A program made the translations under genes and the position numbers. Shown here one piece after another: positions 1-6,551 of a stretch of 64,000 nucleotides of DNA. Each line of letters opens with the position of its first letter. The stretch's first letter is position 1. The notes below the pieces were generated by a model. It was not told the origin of the DNA and searched no databases. It saw nothing but the letters and a program-made list of their open reading frames with translations. The stretch comes from Bacillus sp. E(2018) (GTDB taxonomy: Bacteria > Bacillota > Bacilli > Bacillales > Fictibacillaceae): positions 1,736,001-1,800,000 of the forward strand of contig NZ_SCOL01000001.1 in NCBI RefSeq assembly GCF_005503015.1, read 5' to 3'.

Positions 1-620
1 GAACAAGAATACCTGTAAAAGTAGAAAAGGTTGTTGATGGAGATACGATAAAAGTACGAGTTGATGGGAAACTTGAGACTGTTCGTTTCCTGCTCATCGA
101 TACACCGGAAAGCGTTCATCCTACCAAACCTGTGCAGCCATTTAGCAAAGAAGCTAGTACATTCACTCGAGATATGCTAGAGGAAGCTAGTGTTGAGTTA
201 GAACTTGGAATTGGAGAAAGAGATAAATACGGCCGTCTTCTCGCTTATGTTTATGCTGATGGGAAAAACGTTCAGGAAAATCTGCTAAAGAACGGATTAG
301 CACGTGTCGCTTATGTATTTGAACCGAATACAAAGTATGTCGATGAATACGACCGTATTCAAAAACAAGCCCAAAAAGAAGGTCTAGGTATTTGGAGCAT
401 AGAGAACTATGTTCAAGAAGAAGGTTATCATTCTGAAGAAGAAGAACAACCTGAAAAAGCAACAACCCAAGAATGTACGATAAAAGGCAATATTAGTTCT
501 TCCGGTGATAAAATCTATCATCTTGAAAGTGGACGATATTATAAAATAACAAAACCAGAAAAATGGTTTTGCACAGAAAAAGAAGCCGTTGATTCAGGAT
601 TCAGAAAATCTAAACAATAA
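1..620 (+). CDS. Thermonuclease-family (SNase-like) protein, 5' truncated
   Basis: The reading frame is open from base 3 to the stop at 618-620; the true start lies upstream of the window. An SNc (staphylococcal nuclease-like) fold is visible: a VDGDT motif, then RFLLIDTPE, then ERDKYGRLLAYVY, which hold the calcium-binding and catalytic Asp/Arg/Glu residues of the family. These enzymes cleave DNA and RNA phosphodiester bonds and are usually secreted or anchored. After an acidic linker (about residues 135-150 of the visible part), a C-terminal module with IKGNIS, KIYHLESGRYY and WFCTEKEA resembles the small sunset-type module found at the end of such nucleases. No signal peptide can be judged because the N-terminus is missing. 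Family assignment is firm; the substrate is inferred. Confidence 0.9.
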   Translation, partial: TRIPVKVEKVVDGDTIKVRVDGKLETVRFLLIDTPESVHPTKPVQPFSKEASTFTRDMLEEASVELELGIGERDKYGRLLAYVYADGKNVQENLLKNGLARVAYVFEPNTKYVDEYDRIQKQAQKEGLGIWSIENYVQEEGYHSEEEEQPEKATTQECTIKGNISSSGDKIYHLESGRYYKITKPEKWFCTEKEAVDSGFRKSKQ

Positions 621-660
621 GAAAACCGCTAGTGACTATACGAAGTCACTAGCGGTTTTC
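621..660. terminator. Bidirectional terminator hairpin
   Basis: A near-perfect hairpin with 17-base arms (GAAAACCGCTAGTGACT and its complement) around a short loop starts directly after the nuclease stop codon. Both arms end in A/T runs, so it can serve the nuclease gene and the convergent HesB-like gene. Confidence 0.85.
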
Positions 661-668
661 TTATTTGG

Positions 669-950
669 TCAACAACAGTCATCCTGTCCGAGCATGACAA
701 GACCAGATCCAAATTTAGAATCTTCAAAGTCTAGTTTTAATGTGGAAGTCTGCTCTTTGATTCTTGGATCAAATGCCACTCGAATCCCGTTGATTTCTTC
801 AATAATATCTGAGTTTTCAGGCTCATCCAGAGCCAGGCCAAGCTTTGGTCCGCCTCAGCCCATTCCTGAGAAGTAAACTCTTATTCCATTGGCGTTATTC
901 ATTTCAAGCACTTCTTCTATATATTTCTTTGCGCTTAATGTTATATCCAT
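669..950 (-). CDS. HesB/IscA-like small protein with in-frame UGA (putative selenoprotein)
   Basis: Read through one internal UGA (855-857, codon 32), the frame gives a 93-residue protein: MDITLSAKKYIEE at the start, then FSGMG-U-GGPKLGLALDEP, and DDCC just before the final UGA stop (669-671). The GxGGPxxGLALDE pattern is that of HesB/IscA-like Fe-S proteins, where the residue at the UGA is a cluster-ligand cysteine. Homology-like sequence continues on both sides in one frame without other lesions, and a C-terminal CC pair is present. Start 950 is chosen because GAGGTG lies six bases upstream; ATG 956 has no spacing. I recall a family of small CC-motif (seleno)proteins of this kind in Firmicutes, with Cys or Sec at this position. 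The alternative is a nonsense mutation or sequencing error. No sel genes lie in this window. Confidence 0.72.
820..857 (-). promoter_or_regulatory. SECIS-like hairpin downstream of the in-frame UGA
   Basis: On the minus strand, 20 bases after the UGA (857-855), lies a 5-bp stem GGCUC/GAGCC (834-830 with 824-820) closing the loop UGGAU. The loop begins 25 bases after the UGA and has G at its second position. As I recall, bacterial SECIS models ask for a short stem, a small loop with a G in the first two positions, and about 16-37 bases between UGA and loop. The fit is good, but a 5-bp stem can arise by chance. Confidence 0.5.
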
Positions 951-1059
951 AACCATCACCTCTTACAAGAAGTATAACGCAGATGTGTGGTCATCGTCTA
1001 AGAAAGGACTTTATCTATTGAAAATATAATTAAACTTAGGTAGGTTACACATAATTCCT

Positions 1060-1078
1060 ATGTCCACCCACAGTGGAC
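1060..1078. repeat. Short hairpin in the leader of the HesB-like gene
   Basis: TGTCCACCCACAGTGGACA forms a 7-bp stem with a 5-base loop about 110 bases upstream of the HesB-like gene and just past the 3' end of the small gene at 1102. It has no clear T-run; role unknown. Confidence 0.4.
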
Positions 1079-1101
1079 ACAAACACGTAAAGTGTAATTG
1101 T

Positions 1102-1296
1102 CTAGGGACTGTCCCCCCCTCGCAGTTGTTTCAGTACTTGCTCGATATCTTTAGGTGTAAATCCACAGATTTCCATCGCTTCAGACACTTTCGCAGCGAT
1201 ATTTTCTTTCCCTTGGTGTTCTTTAATGCGTAGAAGCAACTCATTCACTTTTGCCGCATTATATGTTTCATGGTAACTCTTAATAAATGTATCCAT
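1102..1296 (-). CDS. Small protein of unknown function (64 aa)
   Basis: I do not recognise this protein. It starts at an ATG with a strong AAAGGAGTG site seven bases upstream, so it is probably translated. It is predicted to be soluble and largely helical, rich in Lys and Glu, with one Cys (MEICG) and the pattern GFTPKDIEQVLKQL near the end. It has no signal peptide or membrane segment. The last residues (GGDSP) and the stop are encoded by a GGGACTGTCCC palindrome of the same type that recurs at gene ends elsewhere in the window, so the C-terminus may have been replaced or extended by that element. Confidence 0.6.
   Translation of the reverse strand: MDTFIKSYHETYNAAKVNELLLRIKEHQGKENIAAKVSEAMEICGFTPKDIEQVLKQLRGGDSP
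1105..1115. repeat. Dispersed palindrome, variant GGGACTGTCCC
   Basis: First of about seven related palindromes (core GGGGTCAGACCCC) in the window. This copy lies inside the last codons of the 64-aa gene and abuts its TAG stop. Confidence 0.55.
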
Positions 1297-1391
1297 CTCA
1301 ATTCACTCCTTTCGTTTCTTTGCGGTAGCCATATATATGTTATGTACATCCCTCGTTAGAATTTGTCTATGCAATTATCTGAAATAATAAA

Positions 1392-1420
1392 AAAAGCCTG
1401 ATACATAGTACCAGGCTTTT
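1392..1420 (-). terminator. Terminator of the DedA gene
   Basis: AAAAGCCTG and CAGGCTTTT pair around an 11-base loop, 29 bases after the DedA stop, with a T-run on the minus strand. Confidence 0.8.
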
Positions 1421-1448
1421 AGAGATAGGGGTGTATTCATTGCAATGA

Positions 1449-2033
1449 CTATTTCTTCTTTACTTTATATAGAATGAACAAGAAGATGACAACTACGGCT
1501 ATAATCATGATTCCCCGTGTATAGGGAGCTGCGATTGTTTTAATATCTTCCCAGTTGGAACCAAGACGGCTACCCAATTCAATAAAGAAAATCGACCATG
1601 GAATAACAGCTAAGGTTGTAAACAATGTAAACTTAGCGAATGACATTTTTGCAATCCCAGCTGGAATGCTGATGGCATGTCTTACAACCGGAATAAATCG
1701 TGCAAAAAAGATGACGCCTGTTCCATATTTATTGAACCATCTTTCGGATAAGTCAATCTGCTTTTTAGAGATTAGTACATACTTCCCATACTTTTCAAGG
1801 AACGGACGGCCACCGTAGTAGCCCATCCAATACAAGAAGAGCTGTGCTAATGTTCCTCCGATCGTACCGGCAATCACACTCAACGTGAAGTTCAAGTGTC
1901 CCTGAGACACCATATATCCTCCATAAGATAACACTAGCTCACTTGGGATCACTTCTACCATCAGACCAAGCGCGATCCCTAAGTGTCCTAAACTCATAAT
2001 CCATTCTAATAGAGAAATCACTAAATCTTTCAT
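1449..2033 (-). CDS. DedA-family membrane protein
   Basis: A 194-residue integral membrane protein with about four to five hydrophobic segments. The DedA/SNARE-associated signature is clear in the middle: a YYGGRPFLEKYGKY block, then GVIFFARFIPVVRH and a Gly-rich IPAGIAKM stretch. DedA-family proteins are lipid flippases or scramblases or related transporters; several recycle undecaprenyl phosphate or phosphatidylethanolamine in the cell membrane. Which activity this paralogue has cannot be told from sequence. The ATG start has AAAGGAG eight bases upstream. It is monocistronic, with a terminator downstream and a dispersed repeat upstream. Confidence 0.9.
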   Translation of the reverse strand: MKDLVISLLEWIMSLGHLGIALGLMVEVIPSELVLSYGGYMVSQGHLNFTLSVIAGTIGGTLAQLFLYWMGYYGGRPFLEKYGKYVLISKKQIDLSERWFNKYGTGVIFFARFIPVVRHAISIPAGIAKMSFAKFTLFTTLAVIPWSIFFIELGSRLGSNWEDIKTIAAPYTRGIMIIAVVVIFLFILYKVKKK

Positions 2034-2096
2034 TATATCTCCTTTAACTTTTCATTGGCTGTTATCGTAATCATAGTTGCTCTTGAAAGTAATTAA

Positions 2097-2214
2097 TTTC
2101 CGTTGCAGAAGCTCGCTTTCCGCGGGGCAGGCGGTAAGCCACATTCGTACGTTTCCGTATTAGTGTCTCACCTACCAGCCTGTCCCACAGGAGTCTCGCA
2201 CCTTCCACTACAAT
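2097..2214. repeat. Dispersed Bacillaceae intergenic repeat (MITE-like)
   Basis: This 120-base block is visibly GC-richer than its surroundings. It contains GAAGCTCGCTTTCCGCGGGG at one end and GGAGTCTCGCACCTTCC at the other. The two ends are imperfect inverted copies (GGGGCAGGCGGTAAG against GGGACAGGCTGGTAGG on the other strand). From memory, very similar blocks are scattered between genes in many Bacillaceae genomes. The frame that runs through it on the plus strand is an artefact of this repeat. Confidence 0.7.
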
Positions 2215-2267
2215 TAAAAATTCAAAGAAGAAAATTAATATTTAGAAAACAGCCTCAAGAATTCTTT

Positions 2268-2612
2268 TCATTTTATTCCGATAATAAAGCCAGTCCAAGC
2301 TGCTACTAATCCTAATATATATGTAAGAAACAAATATGTTAGACCTCTTTTAGCATGGTTCTTTACTAGAGTAACAGCTTCAAATTGCAAAGTCGAAAAC
2401 GTGGTTAGAGCTCCCAAGAAGCCAGTCGCATAAAGGGAACTCAATATATCGTCCCTCTCTTCTGCTACATACCACCCTAAAAGAAACGATCCCACCATGT
2501 TAACAGCTAACGTTCCCCATGGGAAATCCTTATTAATCTTCTGACTCACTAAGAAACGGACAACTGCACCCAATGCTCCACCTGCAGCTACTGCTATCAT
2601 TTGTCCTATCAT
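2268..2612 (-). CDS. crcB: Fluoride exporter FluC/CrcB subunit 2
   Basis: A 114-residue protein with four predicted membrane helices. FluC hallmarks are present: GGALGAVVRF at the N-terminus, the conserved Asn in NMVGSFLLG, and GALTTFSTLQFE. FluC channels let fluoride leave the cell as dual-topology dimers. The gene overlaps the preceding crcB by four bases (ATGA), so the two are translated together and probably form a heterodimer with one inward and one outward subunit, as is known for paired crcB genes in Bacilli. Confidence 0.92.
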   Translation of the reverse strand: MIGQMIAVAAGGALGAVVRFLVSQKINKDFPWGTLAVNMVGSFLLGWYVAEERDDILSSLYATGFLGALTTFSTLQFEAVTLVKNHAKRGLTYLFLTYILGLVAAWTGFIIGIK

Positions 2613-2998
2613 TGTTCAGCACCTGCTTTATTGCGTGTAATGAAACCCAACTTCATTCCAAGGTATAGCGCAATTACACCTGTCATCGCACTAGCGGTAA
2701 AATACAAAAATGCCGTCCTATAAAGCTGTTCCTCAATCAGTAACACGATTTCTGCATTGAATGTCGAAAATGTTGTAAATGATCCAACTACACCTGTTTG
2801 GAGGCCCAGAATGAGATTGTTGTTCTTTATTTTTTTCACACCATAGATAACAAACCAGCCTAGAATGAAACTACCGATTACGTTAACAAAAAAAGTAGCA
2901 AAGGGAAAAGATGTCTCTGGGTTAAAAAGAATTAGCCCACACCAGAAACGCAGCAATGCTCCTACGATTCCACCCAATGCCACCGCAAGTATCTTCAC
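2609..2998 (-). CDS. crcB: Fluoride exporter FluC/CrcB subunit 1
   Basis: A 129-residue four-helix membrane protein with the FluC motifs GGIVGALLRFWCG, NVIGSFILG and GVVGSFTTFSTFNAE; the TTFSTF stretch holds the fluoride-coordinating Phe residues. It lies directly upstream of the second crcB and downstream of a CBS-domain gene. I find no fluoride riboswitch between or upstream of these genes, although that is the usual control of crcB. An ATG with AGGAGG nine bases upstream supports the start. Confidence 0.92.
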   Translation of the reverse strand: MKILAVALGGIVGALLRFWCGLILFNPETSFPFATFFVNVIGSFILGWFVIYGVKKIKNNNLILGLQTGVVGSFTTFSTFNAEIVLLIEEQLYRTAFLYFTASAMTGVIALYLGMKLGFITRNKAGAEQ

Positions 2999-3026
2999 TT
3001 GAAATAATCCTCCTATATGTACAAAA

Positions 3027-3052
3027 AGATTAAGACATTTCGCCTTAATCTT
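3027..3052 (-). terminator. Hairpin at the end of the CBS gene
   Basis: AAGATTAAG and CTTAATCTT pair around an 8-base loop, followed on the minus strand by TTTTTGT. The stem includes the stop codon of the CBS gene. It probably attenuates transcription between the CBS gene and the crcB pair. Confidence 0.65.
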
Positions 3053-3467
3053 TCGTAACTTCTTTATTCCAGATTAAATTTGCACAATACTTGATGATGT
3101 CCCGTCTTCTAATAATTCCGATAAAATGGCCGTCATCATCTGTAACAGGTATAAAATTTTGGTCGGTAGACAAAGTAATAAGATCTTCCATGTTAGAGTT
3201 GATGGAAACAGAGATATTATTTATACGCTGAGGTACATTCACTAACTTCGTCTTTAATACCTCATCATATCCCATATCGAATGCTTCTCTAAGTTTCCAT
3301 AGAAGATCGCCTTCTGTTAACGTTCCTATGTAACGGCCTTCTTCTGAGACAAGAGGCACAGAGGTGTACTTGTGGTAGGATAACTTTTCAAGTGCCTGTC
3401 TCATCGTTGCTTCTGGGTTCAAATACTTCACTTCATCTTTAGGCAACAAATAAAAAGCAATATTCAT
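3045..3467 (-). CDS. Tandem CBS-domain protein
   Basis: A 140-residue cytosolic protein made almost wholly of two CBS motifs: the first around residues 12-65 (YHKYTSVPLV, YIGTLTEGDLLW) and the second around 80-135 (NFIPVTDDDGHFIGIIRRRDII). Free-standing CBS pairs bind adenosyl nucleotides (AMP, ATP, c-di-AMP, SAM) and act as sensors. It is not a close match, by eye, to B. subtilis DarB/YkuL, so I give no name. It precedes the crcB pair on the same strand with a hairpin between; a functional link to fluoride export is speculative. Confidence 0.85.
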   Translation of the reverse strand: MNIAFYLLPKDEVKYLNPEATMRQALEKLSYHKYTSVPLVSEEGRYIGTLTEGDLLWKLREAFDMGYDEVLKTKLVNVPQRINNISVSINSNMEDLITLSTDQNFIPVTDDDGHFIGIIRRRDIIKYCANLIWNKEVTKD

Positions 3468-3650
3468 TTTAGTACGCGCTCTCCTTTTTAAGCCTGATTC
3501 ACGCTTATTTAAACGCTTAGATAAAAAACACCTTCTTTATTATACCAAAAAGGACTTCTATCTGCTTTATAAATCACTACCCTTTAGAGATTCGTTTTAG
3601 ACGATATATTCTATATCTACTGAAAAAATTCAAAAATAACAAATAACATT

Positions 3651-3679
3651 TTACAAATCGTAATCATTACGTTTATAAT
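3651..3679 (+). promoter_or_regulatory. Sigma-A promoter with Zur box
   Basis: A -35 TTACAA (3651-3656) and -10 TATAAT (3674-3679) are 17 bases apart. Between them lies ATCGTAATCATTACGTTT (3657-3674), which matches the Zur operator core TCGTAATNATTACGA at 14 of 15 positions. Zinc-loaded Zur would block RNA polymerase here, so the downstream zinc-binding lipoprotein should be induced by zinc starvation. Confidence 0.85.
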
Positions 3680-3712
3680 GAGTAAGGATTGTTTGAAAGG
3701 AGAGAAAGATAA

Positions 3713-4690
3713 ATGCGAATAATAAGCTTACTAAGCGTAACGATAATGCTGATTCTATCAGCAGCATGTGGTAACAATACCACATCTGATAAAAAAGAAG
3801 GAACTTTGCAGATCTACACAACCATGTATCCTTTAGAATATTTTACTGAAAGAATTGGAGGTAAGCATGTAGACGTATCTTCTATTATACCTCCTGGTGC
3901 TGATGCACACACGTATGAACCTTCTACCAAAAAGATGGTTGAAATGACTGAAGGTGATGCTTTTGTTTACAACAAACTTGAGTCTGATGAATTCTCATCT
4001 TCGGTTGCAGATACATTAAAAGAAGAAAACATGCCTATTATCGACGGTGCTAAAGGAATATCTTATCACGAATCTGCAGAGCATGAAGGTGAAGAGCATG
4101 CTGCTGAAGAAGAACATGCTCATGAAGATGATCACGCTCATGAGGAAGAAGGACATAACGATCACGGTTCATTAGACCCTCATATTTGGCTTGATCCTAT
4201 TCTTGCCCAGAAGATTGCAGATAACATCTACAATGGACTTGTAAAATTAAACCCTGATGCTAAAGCTGACTTTAAGAAGAACCACGAAGCACTCTTATCA
4301 GATTTAAAAGAATTAGATTCTTCGTTTAAGACAAAAGTTGAAAACGCACCAAAGAATTCGTTCATCGTATCTCATGCCGCATATGGCTATTGGGCAGAAC
4401 GCTATGGACTAGAACAGATCGCAATCAGCGGTCTTTCACCATCACATGAGCCTAGTCAGCATCAGATCGAGAAGATTATTGAAAACGCAAAAAAAGAAAA
4501 GACTAGCTATATTTTGTTTGAAGAGAACGTGAATAATAAAGTAGCTGCGATGATCAAAAAAGAAGTCGGTGCAGAAACTTTAACTCTTCATAACTTAGAG
4601 ACATTAACGAAAGACGACATTAAAAAAGACCGAGATTACCTATCTATCATGAACCAGAACATTGATACACTTTCAAAAGCATTACAATAA
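3713..4690 (+). CDS. Zinc ABC transporter substrate-binding lipoprotein (ZnuA/AdcA-like)
   Basis: A 325-residue lipoprotein: a signal peptide ends in the lipobox LSAACG, giving Cys19 as the likely anchor. The fold is the metal-binding cluster A-I type: GADAHTYEP carries the first ligand His, a His/Glu/Asp-rich loop (about residues 120-150) typical of zinc rather than manganese proteins follows, then DPHIWLDP, SHAAYGYWA and a late LFEENV. The gene stands alone; no znuB or znuC partner is next to it, so it must share a permease encoded elsewhere or act as an accessory zinc-capturing protein. A Zur box overlaps its promoter. Confidence 0.93.
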   Translation: MRIISLLSVTIMLILSAACGNNTTSDKKEGTLQIYTTMYPLEYFTERIGGKHVDVSSIIPPGADAHTYEPSTKKMVEMTEGDAFVYNKLESDEFSSSVADTLKEENMPIIDGAKGISYHESAEHEGEEHAAEEEHAHEDDHAHEEEGHNDHGSLDPHIWLDPILAQKIADNIYNGLVKLNPDAKADFKKNHEALLSDLKELDSSFKTKVENAPKNSFIVSHAAYGYWAERYGLEQIAISGLSPSHEPSQHQIEKIIENAKKEKTSYILFEENVNNKVAAMIKKEVGAETLTLHNLETLTKDDIKKDRDYLSIMNQNIDTLSKALQ

Positions 4691-4693
4691 AGC

Positions 4694-4727
4694 AAAAACG
4701 CCTAGGAAAAAATTTCCCAGGCGTTTT
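4694..4727. terminator. Bidirectional terminator
   Basis: AAAAACGCCTAGG pairs with CCCAGGCGTTTTT; it lies between the converging zinc-binding protein and ABC exporter genes and has T-runs on both strands. Confidence 0.85.
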
Positions 4728-4728
4728 T

Positions 4729-6546
4729 TTAAATCGCGTCAAGCATCTTAAACTGAGAGACGACTAAGTGATAATAAATGCCTTCTGCACGCATAAGCTC
4801 CGCATGACTTCCTTGCTCCATAATCTCACCGTGATCGAGAACAACGATATTATCTGCTTCTCTGATCGTAGAAAGACGATGTGCAATGATGATGGCTGTC
4901 CTTCCATTTAACAGCGTCTTTAGGGCTTGTTGAATCTTTTGTTCAGATTCTGTATCGATACTTGCGGTCGCTTCATCAAGAATCAAAATATCTGGATCTG
5001 CAAGCAGTGCTCTTGCGAAAGAAAGAAGCTGTCTTTCACCGACCGATAAAACATTTCCTCTTTCCTCTACTTCTGTTTCATAGCCATTAGACAGTCTCTC
5101 AATGAACGCATGTGCTCCGACTGCTTTTGCTGCATTCTTAACATCTTCGTCAGAAGCATCAGGTCTTCCAAAGCGAATATTCTCTATGATCGTTCCTGAA
5201 AAGATAAAAGTATCTTGAAGAACGACACTTACTTTTTCACGAAGACTAGCAAGATTGACGTCTTTTAAATCTTTACCATCAATCTGTACCGTACCCCCTG
5301 TCGGATCATAAAAACGGCTTACTAAGTTCGCGATCGTCGTCTTTCCTGACCCTGTATGGCCGACCAGTGCGACTGTCTGACCACCTTGAATGGTTAGATC
5401 GATGCCATTTAACGCTTTTCGATCAGCATTATAGGAGAACTCAACGTCCTTGAACTGAATTTCGCCTTTAATTTTTGTAAACGAATAAGCATTTTCTTTT
5501 TCATGAACATTCGGTTTTTCATCTAAAAATTCAAATATCCTCTCAGATGATGCCATCCCTACTAGAAGCTGATTGTAAACTTGCCCCAGTCGAGAGATCG
5601 GCTCCCAAAACATACCAAGATAAAAAGCAAACGTAACAAAGACACCAATTTCAAGTGCTTCACCTTGTATCAAGTAAGAACCAAACCATAATAGAATGAC
5701 TGTTCCAATCGCATTAGACATTTCAACAAACGGTCTGAACAATGCGTTCTGTTGAGTCGCGGTTTTCCAGCTATCATACGTTTCATTGTTTACACCATTA
5801 AAAAAGTCCATGTTTTCTTTTTCCTGCGTGTACGATTTAGTCACTCGTATCCCTTGAATGCTTTCATTCAGATGCGAGTTAAGCTTTGCTTGTTTAATAC
5901 GTACCACTTGCCAAGAGCGTCTGATCTTTTTTCGAAGACTTGTAGAGATGAAGAACATCAGCGGCAAAATCACCATGATCGCTAATGTTAGCTCTGGGCT
6001 GTAGATGAACATGATGACGATGATACCAAACAGGAGGATGATATCCATTAATACGTTGATAACACCGTTCGTGAACAAATCTTGTAACGAGTTTACGTCG
6101 TTAATGATGCGAACAAGAATGGAGCCCGCAGAACGCTGATCGAAAAAGCGATGTGACAGACGCTGTATATGCTTGAATAGATGCTGACGTATGTCGTAGA
6201 TCACATATTGTCCGAGATAATTCATCCATTTGATCCGTAATGTGTTAGCTCCCCAAGATAAGAGATAGAGGCCCGCAATCGCAACGATTAATGTTACGAG
6301 CAGGTTCGTATCTTTGTTCTTAATCGCATGATCAAACGTCAGAACACCTATAAAAATCGGAACTACAAGTCTTACTGCTGTCGATACCATCATGGCGATA
6401 ATCGCTTTTGGCAACAAGTTCTTGCTATAAGGTTTCATGTATTGAAACAATCGAATAATCTGACCCCAGTTGAATGGCTTATCGATTACTTGCTCTGACG
6501 AATATTTAAACCGTGGTGTCTTCTTCGCCTGTGAATTCTTCTGCAT
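4729..6546 (-). CDS. Heterodimeric ABC multidrug exporter, subunit 2 (YfiC/LmrD-like)
   Basis: A 605-residue half-transporter: six membrane helices (about residues 45-330), then an ATPase domain with Walker A GHTGSGKTT, signature LSVGERQ and Walker B LILDEATASID with the catalytic Glu intact. The signature differs from the canonical LSGGQ, as expected in asymmetric exporters where each subunit supplies half of each ATP site. It starts five bases after the stop of its partner and forms a two-gene operon with it. Length and pairing resemble B. subtilis YfiB-YfiC; substrate unknown. Confidence 0.92.
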   Translation of the reverse strand: MQKNSQAKKTPRFKYSSEQVIDKPFNWGQIIRLFQYMKPYSKNLLPKAIIAMMVSTAVRLVVPIFIGVLTFDHAIKNKDTNLLVTLIVAIAGLYLLSWGANTLRIKWMNYLGQYVIYDIRQHLFKHIQRLSHRFFDQRSAGSILVRIINDVNSLQDLFTNGVINVLMDIILLFGIIVIMFIYSPELTLAIMVILPLMFFISTSLRKKIRRSWQVVRIKQAKLNSHLNESIQGIRVTKSYTQEKENMDFFNGVNNETYDSWKTATQQNALFRPFVEMSNAIGTVILLWFGSYLIQGEALEIGVFVTFAFYLGMFWEPISRLGQVYNQLLVGMASSERIFEFLDEKPNVHEKENAYSFTKIKGEIQFKDVEFSYNADRKALNGIDLTIQGGQTVALVGHTGSGKTTIANLVSRFYDPTGGTVQIDGKDLKDVNLASLREKVSVVLQDTFIFSGTIIENIRFGRPDASDEDVKNAAKAVGAHAFIERLSNGYETEVEERGNVLSVGERQLLSFARALLADPDILILDEATASIDTESEQKIQQALKTLLNGRTAIIIAHRLSTIREADNIVVLDHGEIMEQGSHAELMRAEGIYYHLVVSQFKMLDAI

Positions 6547-6551
6547 CTTCC

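Noticed and set aside
589..876. Plus-strand frame over the nuclease end and HesB-like gene
   Set aside because: It runs antisense through the HesB-like gene and a terminator, with no ribosome binding site.
2060..2080. ATCGTAATCATAG upstream of dedA, like half a Zur box
   Set aside because: Only one half-site matches; the second arm is absent.
2103..2309. Plus-strand 68-codon frame
   Set aside because: It is the coding shadow of the dispersed GC-rich repeat.
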